A stretch of 64,000 bases of DNA from contig CM060076.1 of assembly GCA_030533445.1 (NCBI GenBank), positions 25,716,603 through 25,780,602 of the forward strand, in the 5' to 3' direction. The DNA is from Cyprinodon diabolis. Taxonomy: Eukaryota; Chordata; Actinopteri; Cyprinodontiformes; Cyprinodontidae. Numbering within the stretch: position 1 is the first letter of the stretch; each line of letters starts with the position of its first letter. The position numbers were made by a program, and so were the translations under genes. The notes under the pieces were generated by a model. The model saw only the letters and a list, made by a program, of their open reading frames with translations. It searched no databases and was not told where the DNA came from. Positions 1 through 11,500 of the stretch are shown piece by piece.

Positions 1-1084
1 ACCTATTTTCCCCTTTCAGATTGCTTTTTTCTAGAATTTAATAAAAACACAAAAATAACTCCATACTGCAATGGAATATGATCTTCATTCTTTTGTGAAG
101 TTAGAGAATAATGTTGTGTTAGGACTAAGGTAGCTTTCTTTTTTTAATCACTAGCACCTCAAAATTACCTAATAGTCCTTCAACCATTTTATAGCATATA
201 AATGGGACTTTATTAATGAATTTTCTTTTCTTACCCATTAATATAGAATAATTGAATACATTAAATTATTTAATCTGTCTCCGGAAGTAAAGATGTCCAA
301 CTAATTACAATCAAAAAGTAACCAAAGTAATACAGTTTGAAAACCATTGGATCCAGACAAAGTCATCACAGTTCATTGAAATATACTCCAACTTCAACAT
401 AAACAGCTGGATTTCAAAAGCCTCAGTTCGGTTGGGCTCATCTATTAATGTATGCACCATTGCTGAGGTTTTGCTATGATTTGTCGCGCAGCCATGCATG
501 TAAAACTGGGCCAGCCCAATACTAGCTCTGTTCTTACTGCAACCAATCAATATATGCCTTATTAATAAAAAGTAGAGCACCTGAACGCACAGACACACGT
601 CAAAGTCTCCTCTGTACCCTTGGAAGAAAATAAAGGGGGTAAAATGGGTTACATATAAGCTCTATTTTAAAGAAAGGGTTTCTCTAATATCAATAGAAAA
701 GTAAGAACAGTTGTATATGTAAAATACCAGGTGATGATTCCTTTAAATTACTAAACTTATGGTCATAGCAATCATAGTAGGTCATTTTTAATTTAGATTA
801 TGAACTGCAGTTCGTTCAGGATCAATCAAGTGTTGCTTTAAACCAAACATTGATTTTGTGCTGTTCATCTGCCATAGAAAGTTTTATTCCTATTCGATTG
901 GTTCTTTTTTTTGGTCTGAACTGTATTTACCCTCTTTTGTTAAACATCCTAATTTAGGTAAAATGCATATTATGCTTATAGTCAGTAAAAAGATTTGAAG
1001 AGGCAATTAATGAAAATTCAGTCAAGCTACCCAAATCCTTCCAAAAATTCAACAGTCTAGAGAGCTGCAAATCAAAGCAACTTG

Positions 1085-1119
<35 letters not shown>

Positions 1120-4100
1120 TTCAATTGCATGGAAATATGCACAAATTAAAGATATAAAAGTGCATTTGGTGTCTTTCATTTACCTGTTTACAAAAAACCT
1201 CTATCTAAAGTGGGGCTACATTTCACTTAACCTAAATTACCGTTGGATTCTAGATTTCACATCTCAAAATGAAAAGGGCTTTTTCTTGTTTGTGAGTTTG
1301 GGGAGGGATAAAATAAACCTGTTTAACAATATATGCAGGGACTGCAATTATTTTGTAATGAAAAATGAAAAAGTATAATGGAAGAAATGTTGAAGCACTC
1401 CATGATATTTGTGCTCTTAGAAAGCTTTTTGCATAGTTTTAACCCAAGTATCTCATTAAACCGCAAAAAAAAAATGCAAGCACAATTAAGTAAGGCCAGG
1501 AAGTGCACATCTCTAAATACACAGACTATTTCGTTAGTAGCCTCAAACCTAACTGAACAGTTATTGTACAATGATAGCCAACAGTTAAAAAAAAAAGAAG
1601 TGAGTAATTTCAACTTGATGTTTTTACTGATTTTAATGTGATTCAGAATGTGAGGTCAAGCACTAACAATGAGAACTAAAAAAGAATTCAAAGGCCCGGT
1701 TTGAGTTGAAAATTCTCACATAGGAAAAATAAAAGGTATTGTCCTGCTGTGCTACCAAAACTGAAAAGAATCTAACATTTCCTGTGCTCTCAGTACACAA
1801 TTCAGAATAGCTTTTAAAAAAGTGACACATTTTGGAAATAGACCTGTGGAGCAATGAAACATTATGAACAACTTTGACACACTGCATGCAGGTTTGCACG
1901 AAGCGGAAGGATGTGCAGGAGGGACCCCATGCTACTTAGATCAGATCATTCTGGCTTATATTGCAAGATGTAGCACAAAAAGCATTAACAACATGTAAAG
2001 TATATGTTCAACTATTATCCTCTAGCTAAAAATAAATATATACATATATACTGGATGAGTTGCATGTATGTTGTTTTTTTGGACAAGTTCCTAATAGAAT
2101 TTCATTTGTGATCTTGTTGCATGGGGTAAATCAGGAGTCAAGCCTTATTTTAATGATGCAGTGCTACTGTGATACATCCAGAAAGTTATTTTATCATTTA
2201 TAGAAACATACAGTAGGTACTGTAAGCAATCAAATGTGGACAGTGTTGGAGGAACAAAGGCTCTTCTTTTAGGTAGGAGAAAATTGTTTCAGAAAGCATT
2301 ACCCGACAGAGAGAAAAAGCTTAGAAGACAAACATATGGCTTGTATAAGAGAATTTGGATTAACTTAAATGTATGATCTTTTTCTAAAGCCATAAGCCGA
2401 ACATCCCTTAACGCCTGTAGATTGGAATTGAAAGGGCAGTGCATGCAAAACAGAAAGAAAATGAGAGTCTTTTGCAAAAAGAATCCAACGAGATCTAAAA
2501 TGCTTTAAGCTGCCTTCCAAAACACATTTAAAACAGACAGATAAAGAACCAATCAACCCTTAGCTGCAGGCTCTTTTCCAACTTTTTTCCCTTGAAAGAG
2601 TGTAAAGGAATAATATTCCTGTTTAAATAAAGAATCACCACTATTGTCACAATTTTACTAACAGATCATATTTTTGACAAATGTGTTTGTTTTTAATTAC
2701 ATACCACCTGTATGTGGTGATATTGCTGTCCTTCAGCCATCTTCATCAAACCACTATGTTGTCTGCTGTTTCTTTTATTCTTTAATTCATTCTTTGCAGA
2801 TGACATTATTCCTTAACATCAATCATTTCATTAACATGATCACTATTCACTGAAAAAGTTATTTAACTCTCTTTACCCTGATATCCCAAATAAAAGTCAA
2901 ATTCCAAAGCTAGCTGTCCTGAGATTTTTCACAGACCTTTATTTATCAAACTGTATCTTGATAACCGCAAAACACAGCAGAGATAATTTGTTAAAGTTTG
3001 AAAACACTTAGGTTATAAAGCAATATCCGAAGTTTAGTTTTACAGCAAACCTAAAAATAATAAAGACATAGATATCCAGCAGCGTGGTGTGGGGCCATAA
3101 ACCATGATCATAATTATGTTTCATCTGAACATGTTCACTGGATTAGAGGTATGCAGTTTGTCCCCACAGTGCTGCTCTTCTCTGCTCTGCAACCCCCTCT
3201 CAGTCCAGCTGAAGCTGCCCAGGGCTTCACGTTGGAAGATACAAGATCATGGCACCAGGCTCAGGGTCCAGATTTCCAGAATGACCAAGACTAAGTCGTG
3301 ATGGTTGACATTTCAGAACGAACATACTGCAAAACAGACAATTTGCAATTTTTCTCTCTTAGTTGCACACCAATTATAACACTTGAGGAGGTGCAGATAT
3401 TCACAGATTAAGTGAATATCTTTAAACAGTGTATCTATGTGCTATGCATTCCACAGTTATGGTCCTCATGGAAAAGTGAAAAGGAGACAACTATCGGAAG
3501 AAAAAAACGTAAAGATTGTAGTTTGTCATATCAGAGACACAGAAGAGGATGCTTCGGTTGGTATGGTCTTGACTACAACACAGTGGGGAAGTTATTTGCT
3601 GTTTTGTTAGTCACATAGATTACCCTGAAGTTTCTGATATTAATGTGACAAACTGTGGAAAAGCAGAAGGTCTAACATTACATCCGCAAGTTGCTGTTTT
3701 TCTCTTTCAGTTATCTATTCATCATAGGAGGAGATTGTTGTGCCGCCCCCTGTGTGGGCAGTGAATTTACTTTTAAGGATGTTTCCAACTGTCGCTGACA
3801 GACTCCAGCCCAATGTTCACAGTCTCTCCAACTCAGGCCGACACCTCAGCTGTAATCTTTTCCTCACTCAGATTAATTATTCAAACATGACTTCCCCCCA
3901 ACGTCCTCCTTTTAAATTGGTACCTGCATGAATTTAGTCAGATAGAAAGATTGTTTGGCACCCTGATAAAATGCAAGGTGGTGGCAGTGCCGCAGACAAT
4001 CTGCTCCTGGCACTTCACTCTTCTCCATTACCGAGATGAATGGAATTCATCAGAGCGAAGAATAGATGGCAGGGAGCTGCCATGTGTGAACTTTTGTGTT

Positions 4101-5470
4101 TTGAGCTCTTTTGGTGAAATAGAGATTTGAGTGTGTGCGGGGCTAGCACATTGAAAGAAAAAGAGAGCGTAGAGGAGTAGGTTTGCCTCTCTGAGAATTT
4201 GTGTATGTTTCCGTGTTTACTTTGCTGCTCATGTTCGCCACATGGTACCTTGTTCCTGTCAGGCTCCGCTTGCTGATCAAACTCTGAGCCTGAGTGGCTC
4301 AGATGTCTGCAGGGGACAGTGTAGAAAAGCTGCACATAACAAAAAGACTGGTCACAGCTCTCTGGGCTGCTTTAATGCCCCTTGGTTTTTGCACCAGGTG
4401 CAAACTCAGTGCACTCACTGGATTTAACACACTAACACTTGGTTCGTCAACTGCTCTCTTTCCCTCAGTTTGTCTTATCTTCCTCCAAGTGCATTCATCC
4501 AAATGCACGCACACTCAGAGGACAAAAGGAAAAAGACAACATAAAAGGGCCCTCACTGACCACGGAGTGTAGGAAGCAATACAGTTTCATGCCTCACATT
4601 CAACCCACACGTCCCATCTTCAGCCTCAATTAAGCTTTTCCAGGGGAGAGATCAGTCTAATAAAATTCTAGCACTTGTATCATAAATACTAAATACAGGA
4701 ACATGTTCTGTCAGTGATAAATCCTATCCTTTTTGCAGACACGGTGCATTTTACATGGGTGAGGCAGAGAAACCTGCTCCTTCCTGAGGATGGAAGAAAG
4801 GGAGGGTAGATGGGATTCCATATATTGAACTGAAAACCATTTTCAGTAACTCAAAACTTTCAATCTGGTTTGGTGTAACTGATCTAGGTACGTGTGGGTG
4901 TGGGTGTGTGTGATTGAACGTGTGTGCAAGGACTCAAAAATCATTATAGCTCTTCGTGCTTCTGTTTATTTTTGTTTTAGTCGAAGAAAAGGGATAATTC
5001 TCTCCCTGGCTTTAAAATATAGTTTTCTAAATTCTTTGCAAATGGAAATCTGTGAGTTTTGTTGGGCTGTGTCTTAACCAGCAGTATATTTTAAAATTAA
5101 AATATAAAGTGTGGTTGGTGCCAAGCTTTGCTTATATTCTTGATAGGATTTATGTCTGGACCTGTTGTAATATATGCTTTAATCGGAACCAGAGGTGAGC
5201 GAAATATACTATTTCCTATATGAACTATACAGTTCATCAAGATTAATGGGAAATAGGAAAACAGACCAAGAACGAGATGGGATCTAGCATGAATACACAA
5301 AAATGCCTCGATTCATCCAAACTACCCCAAACATGAAGTCCAGCCAAAAACCAGCCAACATGGTAGTAAGCAAAGTACTGATGTCCTACATGATCCGTCT
5401 TCCATTGCTTAGCAACTGCAACCTACCAGCATGCCCCTTTGGTTTGCACATTCTTCAATGCCTTTCCAAA
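1..5470. other. Intergenic stretch without a recognised gene
   Basis: AT-rich DNA with only short open frames that resemble no family I know. I see no exon with convincing splice sites and no transposon ends. An A tract lies at 1090-1117, and a GT-rich patch lies near 4890-4925. Distal regulatory DNA, or an intron of a gene lying outside the window, cannot be excluded. Confidence 0.5.
1090..1117. repeat. A28 homopolymer
   Basis: An uninterrupted run of 28 adenines. It may be the tail of an old retroposed copy, but no SINE or LINE body is recognisable just upstream, so it is recorded only as a simple repeat. Confidence 0.9.
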
Positions 5471-5479
5471 ATAAGAGCA

Positions 5480-5735
5480 GAATCACAGGTGCATGGAGGA
5501 CTGTCTTCGTTCACATCTGTGCAATTGTCATGAGTGGGACTTTTTTACAAGTTATAGTGATTTAGGGTCATTATCCTGTTGGAGGACAAACCTTTGCTCA
5601 ATTCTCATGTGCCTACTACAGACTTCAATAGTTTTTCCAAGGATTGCCCTGTATTTATGTCCATCTGTCCCATTATCTCTGAGCTGCATCCCAGTCCATG
5701 CTGAAGAAAAGCATCCCTCACATTATGCCAGGGTG
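5480..5735 (-). pseudogene. Tc1/mariner transposase relic
   Basis: On the minus strand, 5555-5600 reads as F-V-L-Q-Q-D-N-D-P-K, the conserved block around the second catalytic Asp of Tc1-like transposases. The part before it (about 5620-5730) reads like the preceding family segment: C-F-S-S-A-W-T-G, then a lysine- and arginine-containing stretch ending in A-I-L. Stops and frameshifts interrupt it on both sides and no inverted termini are visible. It is a dead internal fragment that touches the CACTG-ended element starting at 5853. The family assignment is firm from the DDE-region motif; the extent is approximate. Confidence 0.75.
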
Positions 5736-5852
5736 ATATGCAAACATATTTTTGCCATATATTTGAATTTTGGTCATTCAACAAGGGCATCTCCATATAT
5801 CCCCTACATAACTCATAGAAAGCCCCTTAAATGGGATTTTTTGTATGACTGT

Positions 5853-6813
5853 CACTGCATGAAAAGTGGCATTTTCATCAATATGCGGCACTGTAGCTTG
5901 TCGTGGAACTTCAGGTTATCGCATAGTGCTGATTCATTGTTTTGTTTTTTTACAGCTGCTGAAAGCGAGGCAGAGTGTGCTAGCTGATGAGGAAGGGGAA
6001 CTCTGGAATGGCCGCCGACATTTCGTAGGCCGGATCTCTCTGAACTCTGTGTTAAGCTGCAGTCCCGGTTAGAAGCAATGCCGAAGTACAGAGCCACGCA
6101 CAGTAGGCGTCTGCACATCGGACCTGCCTCGGAGGGAATGCTGCCAGTTACCTCCAACCCCGAGGAAGCAAACGGACCGTTCACGAACTTGTAATTTTTA
6201 GATACGCATGTGTTTGGATACGCGTTGTAAATAGTTGTGTCTGTTTTAATAAAACTCTTTCTTTGCATAAACAGCTTCCTGGCAAATGTTCATTTCCTGT
6301 ATAAATTCATTCATGTCCTTGATGGTAGCCTAATAATTGTGTAGTAGTGTAGGATAACATAAATACAGAGCATATGAATGAATAAATATATATTCATAAA
6401 TAAATTATATATATGTAAATTTATATGTAAATATATATATATGCCAACCAATCACGAGCGACTTTACTTGTTTAAAAAGAAGTGGTTCCGTCCAATACTC
6501 AGTAAGAAAATTCAAGCCTGGTGTGGCCACGTGTGGTTTTGCTGCCAATCACGAGCGATTTCACTTGTTTGAGAATAGTGGTTTCAGCCAATACTGAGTA
6601 GGTTATTCAAGCCAGACGGGTTTGCTGCATTCATATGCTAATTAGGGCCATTAGTACAGCTGATTGCTCTCCACATACGTCAGAGTCCGTTTCTGACAAT
6701 TTGTGGCACTGACAAACGCGGACAAGCGCGGGTTGCAAATTGTCGGAAACTGACGAAAATCAGGGAGATCTGCGGGAGTTTACGGGGACGGAAATCTCAC
6801 TTTTCATGCAGTG
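5853..6813. mobile_element. CACTG-ended non-autonomous DNA transposon (CACTA/EnSpm-like)
   Basis: A perfect 16-base inverted repeat bounds this segment: cactgcatgaaaagtg at 5853-5868 and its reverse complement at 6798-6813. The bases flanking both ends are TGT (5850-5852 and 6814-6816), consistent with a 3-bp target duplication. CACTG/CAGTG ends with short duplications are typical of the EnSpm/CACTA superfamily. No transposase is encoded. Inside are a near-duplicate of about 70 bp (period 97), an AATAAA at 6248-6253 and an octamer-like ATGCTAAT near 6638. The class rests on the ends alone, so another TIR family is possible. Confidence 0.65.
6448..6612. repeat. Direct duplication with CCAAT boxes inside the CACTG element
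   Basis: Two copies of about 70 bp start with ccaatcacgagcg at 6448 and 6545 (period 97) and both end with ttcaagcc at 6518 and 6612. Several substitutions separate them. Each holds two CCAAT motifs. The repeat may be subterminal transposase-binding DNA or a chance tandem duplication. Confidence 0.7.
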
Positions 6814-7836
6814 TGTTTCAAAAACTGGACGAAAAATTCCATTGACATGAAAACTTCTGTCTGTGACGAGAAACAAAGTATAGAAAACCTCCTGAAGTAG
6901 TTTTGATTTGTGTTTGCTAGATACACTGATTAAGAAAAGTGTCCATACCTTATTTCTATAAAAAGAAGACAGAAGGTTTGCCTGAGCAATATCTAGGAGG
7001 TGGTGTGTTTTATGAGATCAGAAGGCAGTTAGTGCCAATGCTGAGTATGCTGGCATGAATTTAATGGGGGCTGATACAAGCACTGAATCACTTTTGTAGT
7101 GAAGGTACTTGATAAAACTGGCTTTTGCCAATTCCTTTGAGTCATCTGTGTGTGAGGTTAGATAAATGAAGCACTGAAAATCTGATTTTTCTAAAATAAT
7201 GAGATAATCAAACATATTGCATTTGGAGTAATCATTTGAAATGATAAAGGTAGCAGCTTGATTCTGAGTGTGTGGTTCCTGAAAGAAATACAAGCCTTAC
7301 ATCATGTAGTACAGCTATAACATCAACATGAGATCAAGCTGTATGAGACCCTCTAAATCTAAAGTAAATTGTCTTGACACGTCTTTCACCGTTGAATAGT
7401 TCTCCTCCTGACTAAAACGGTTCTGCAGTCAGTCTTCCCTTTACATCCTATCTTCACGCTGAGAATTTCCATCGAGACCTGCAAGATTTTACACATGAAA
7501 CGCTCAAATACTGAGTGTTTCATTCACTGGAAGTTTCACAAAGACGTCTTTGATCGATGTTTCATGTAAAAGCAGACAGACAGCATGTTGTGTTTTAGCA
7601 GGGTGTCAACGTCAGCCTGTCCAGTCGACAGCCATCATACGGCAGAAGGCAATACTGCTTGCAGACATTAATGTAATGCATTTTAGAATGTGTGGTCATG
7701 CGTGAATATGGATCATTAGAAGGAATGGCTTTTAAATGTATTTTATGTGCTCTAATATTTAAATAAGTACTTTTCTAATAGCTGCTAAAGGTAAAAGAAA
7801 TGCTGATATGTCTAATTCAATATCAGTCTGCTATTA
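6814..7836. other. Intergenic stretch, nothing recognised
   Basis: No gene, RNA or transposon terminus is visible between the CACTG-ended element and the target duplication of the LTR retrotransposon. Confidence 0.5.
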
Positions 7837-7840
7837 CAGT

Positions 7841-8470
7841 TGTTACGGCCAGTGGCCTTTTCTGTGTTTGTGTTTTATTTTTTTTCAGAGGCCTGATCAA
7901 ATTGACTGCACCTGGAAGCAGATGTTTTCCTGTGACACACCTTGGGGCCTACCGTGATTGGATCACCAATTGCTGGCTCCACCAATCATTGTTGAGGCCT
8001 CCATTTAAAACCAAAGGACTTCCTAGGGGAAGGTGCGGCTGATCCTTTGTTCAGACAGCTTGCTATTTTGTGGGGTGTAGGTTTGACTGCTGTAAAACTT
8101 GTGTTAGCTTTGATAGCTTAGTCCGCTCTAACAGATTTTGTTAACCTTGATTTCTTGTGTAACTTGCTTTGTCCTGGTGGGGGAACTTTGAAACGCCGTT
8201 AGAGATTTGTATTTTAGTTTTTGTTTAACTTGTTTTGAGAGATCATTTTTGTTTGGTTAAGTTCTTTGATTTACTCCTCTGTTTTGTGGATTTTGTTTTA
8301 GTGAATACTCTGTTGTTGAGAGTCCCTATGTTTTGATTTAACCATTGTTACCCCTTTTTTTTGTTTATGTTGAAAAACTCCAAACAATAAATCCTTAAAT
8401 TGTTAAAACCTTACCATCAGGGTTTCTTTAACGTTACTTCCTTTTTCCCTGGCTGAGCCGGGTCGTAACA
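7841..8470 (+). repeat. 5' LTR (630 bp)
   Basis: It begins tgttacggcc and ends gggtcgtaaca, with short inverted ends TGTTACG/CGTAACA. A T-rich/A-rich patch near 8003 could serve as the core promoter and AATAAA lies at 8386-8391. Compared with the 3' LTR there are four substitutions (near 8034, 8064, 8103 and 8275) and a run of 8 T instead of 11 at 8355. Confidence 0.95.
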
Positions 8471-8476
8471 TTTAAA

Positions 8477-8494
8477 TGAGGGCTTGTCCGGGAT
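8477..8494 (+). promoter_or_regulatory. Primer-binding site, tRNA-Pro-like
   Basis: The 18 bases tgagggcttgtccgggat start six bases after the LTR. They differ at two positions from the tRNA-Pro-complementary primer site of murine leukaemia-type retroviruses (tgggggctcgtccgggat). The position and match support minus-strand priming by tRNA-Pro; the six-base offset is larger than usual. Confidence 0.75.
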
Positions 8495-8589
8495 ATGTTT
8501 AATACAATCCTGTGGCTACAGTTTAGGGAAATTTGTTTGGTTTTGCTGCTTGGGGTTTCCGCTGTAAGATCTGTGCTGTTAGTTCAGAA

Positions 8590-11500
8590 ATGGCTCAGTT
8601 TAATATTGACCAGTTCTTGGAACAGCCTTCCTTTGAGCAACTTGCATCTTGTCGTAAAGCTGATTTGTTTGAGATTGCAAGTTACTTTTCCATTTCTCAT
8701 TCCAGACAACTCCTGAAGAAGGAACTAAGAGATCTAATTGCAAATAAACTGGTTGAGTTGAATTTGTTATCTTTGCCTTCACAGATCCAAAGCTCAACGG
8801 CTCTACCAACTGTTGCTGAGCCTGCTGCAGAGATGGAGTCTGCTGGCCCCTCTAACCTTGCAGAGAGACCTCAGGAGCAAACACCAGAGGGCGACATGAA
8901 GGTGGTTGGTGGGATTCAGACTACTGTCCCACTTCCTAGGTTTGATCCCCTCTCGGCTTCCTCTGGATCTGTTGGGTCCAAAGTTGATGCTCGCCTGAAG
9001 GTTTGTCTCGCCAGATTGCAAGCTGAGGCTGAGGAGAAGGCACAACTCAGGCAATATCAGCTTGAAATTAAGCGGTTGGAAATTGAGGCTGAAAAAGGTA
9101 TTAAGCTTCGACAGCTAGAGCTTGAGTATAAGGCCAGATTTCCAGTTCAAACAACCAGTGAGAGCCCTAGTAGTTCTGGTGGGCCCTCTATTAGACCCTT
9201 TGACTTTACAAAGTATGTTTCTTTAGTACCTGAGTTCCGAGAGGCAGAGATTGATTCTTACTTCTCTGCTTTTGAGCGCATAGCACAGGCGTTGCAGTGG
9301 CCCCCTAATGTTTGGTCTTTGCTGCTTCAGTGCAGAATCCATGGTAAAGCTCAAGAGGTTGTAGCCGCCCTCCCTCTTTCAGACACCCTAAAGTATGATG
9401 TGGTTAAAGCTGCCATTTTGAAAGCTTATGAGCTTGTACCTGAGGCTTACCGGCAAAAATTTAGATCTTTTAAGAAAAGCCCCTCACAGACCTATGTAGA
9501 GGTCGCCAGAGAAAAGGGAAGTCTCTTTGACCGTTGGTGTGCTTCAAATAAGGTGAAAAATTTCGACACTCTGAGAGAACTTGTTCTATTGGAAGAGTTC
9601 AAAAATTGTCTACCTGAACGTGTTGTTGTTCACTTGAATGAACAAAAGGTAAACTCACTGTCTTCTGCTGCTGTGTTAGCTGATGAGTATGTGCTTACAC
9701 ATAAGTCTACCTTTCAGTCTGTGCTCAATAGAAGTGTGTCTATAAAATCAGCTGTTGAACCACCCAAGTCAACTCCTCAAAAGAATGACAAGGAGTGTTT
9801 CTATTGTCACAAAACAGGTCATCTCATTGCTAATTGTTTAGCCTTGAAACGAAAAGAACAGAACACACAGTCCAAACCAAAAGGTGTGGGGCTAATAAGG
9901 AACCAGTCTCCTACCCCACGAAAGGCTGACCTTGGCTGTACTCCTGATCCGTGTTATGAACCTTTTTTGCTAACTGGATATGTTTCATTACCAGGAAAAC
10001 TTGCAGATCCATATCCATTTCGTATTTTGCGTGACACGGGTGCCTCACAATCTATTATGTTAACTGATTCCCTACCGTTTTCTGAGTTGTCATCTTGTGG
10101 CTACAGTGTTGTTCTGCAAGGACTGGAAATGGGTTATGTCCCCCGGCCTGTACACTTGGTACAGTTACAATCAGAACTGATTTCTGGTATTTTCCCCATT
10201 GCTGTTTGTTCTGAGCTTCCAGTTAAAGGTATTTCCCTTTTACTTGGTAATGATATTGCAGGTGGTAAAGTAACACCTTCCCTGGAAATATTAGATGTCC
10301 CCTGCTCCCGTCCTAAGGACGACGATGCAATACAGACTACTGTCTCTACTTCCTGTGTGCTCACCACGGCTCAAAAATTGAAGGGAACCTCAGAAGAAAA
10401 TGTAGACTTGTCTGACAGTGTGCTTATGTCAATCTTTTCAGAGGAGGAAAAAGTACCAGCTACAACACAGTTGCCCGCAGTCCCCCAGCTGAAACCTGAT
10501 GTGCGACAAGCTGATTTCGGTTCTTCTCCCATCTCTCGATCCCAGCTTTGTGCCGCTCAGAAGGTGGATCCAACTCTAAAAAGGTACTTCTCAGGTGTTG
10601 TAAGTGCTGACAAAGCTAGAGCTGAACAAGTAGCATTTTATGTAAATGATGGAGTATTGATGAGAAAATGGTGCCCTGTTGTCCTCCCTGATGCTGACTG
10701 GAATGTGGTACACCAAATTGTAATTCCATCAAGTTACCGCAAACACATTTTGGCCTTGGCACATGAAGGAAGCTGGGCAGGACATCTGGGGGTAACAAAA
10801 ACTTATCAGAATGTTCTGAAACATTTTTACTGGCCCGGATTAAAAACAGATGTACGCCAGTATTGTCGCAGCTGTCATACTTGTCAGGTAACTGGTAAAC
10901 CCAACCAAGTTATCCCTCCTGCTCCTCTCCATCCTATTTCTGTGGTTGGAGAACCTTTTGAGCGAATTATCATGGACTGTGTTGGGCCACTTCCACGCAC
11001 AAAATCTGGTAATCAGTTCCTGCTCACCTTAATGTGCGCCTCAACTCGTTACCCAGAAGCAATCCCACTGCGTAAGATCACTTCCAGCTCAGTAGTAAAA
11101 GCGATGACAAAGTTTTTTTCCACCTTCGGCCTTCCTAGAGTAATTCAAACTGATCAAGGCACAAACTTTCAGTCTAAGCTTTTTAAGCAAGTCCTTAAGG
11201 AACTGAACATACAGCATACAGTCTCCAGTGCCTATCATCCTGAATCTCAAGGAGCTTTAGAGCGTTGGCATCAGACGTTAAAGTCTATGCTACAAAAATA
11301 TTGTACAGAAACAGAAAAGGACTGGGATGAAGGGTTACCTTTTGTTTTGTTTGCAGCTCGGGAGGCTATTCAAGAGTCTCTAAGATTCAGCCCAGCTGAG
11401 TTGGTGTTTGGCCATACGCTCCGTAGCCCTCTAAAAATCCTTAAAGAGAAAATGTTGGAAATAAATGTTTCTCCCCAGGAGAACATTTTGGACTATGTCT

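Noticed and set aside
3104..3301. Possible exon in the left intergenic stretch
   Set aside because: The stretch is less AT-rich and open for 65 codons, but it has no similarity to a known protein and no consistent splice sites.
5493..5987. A 164-codon plus-strand open frame
   Set aside because: It is the antisense of the Tc1 transposase relic and then runs into the CACTG element; it has no family similarity and no gene structure.
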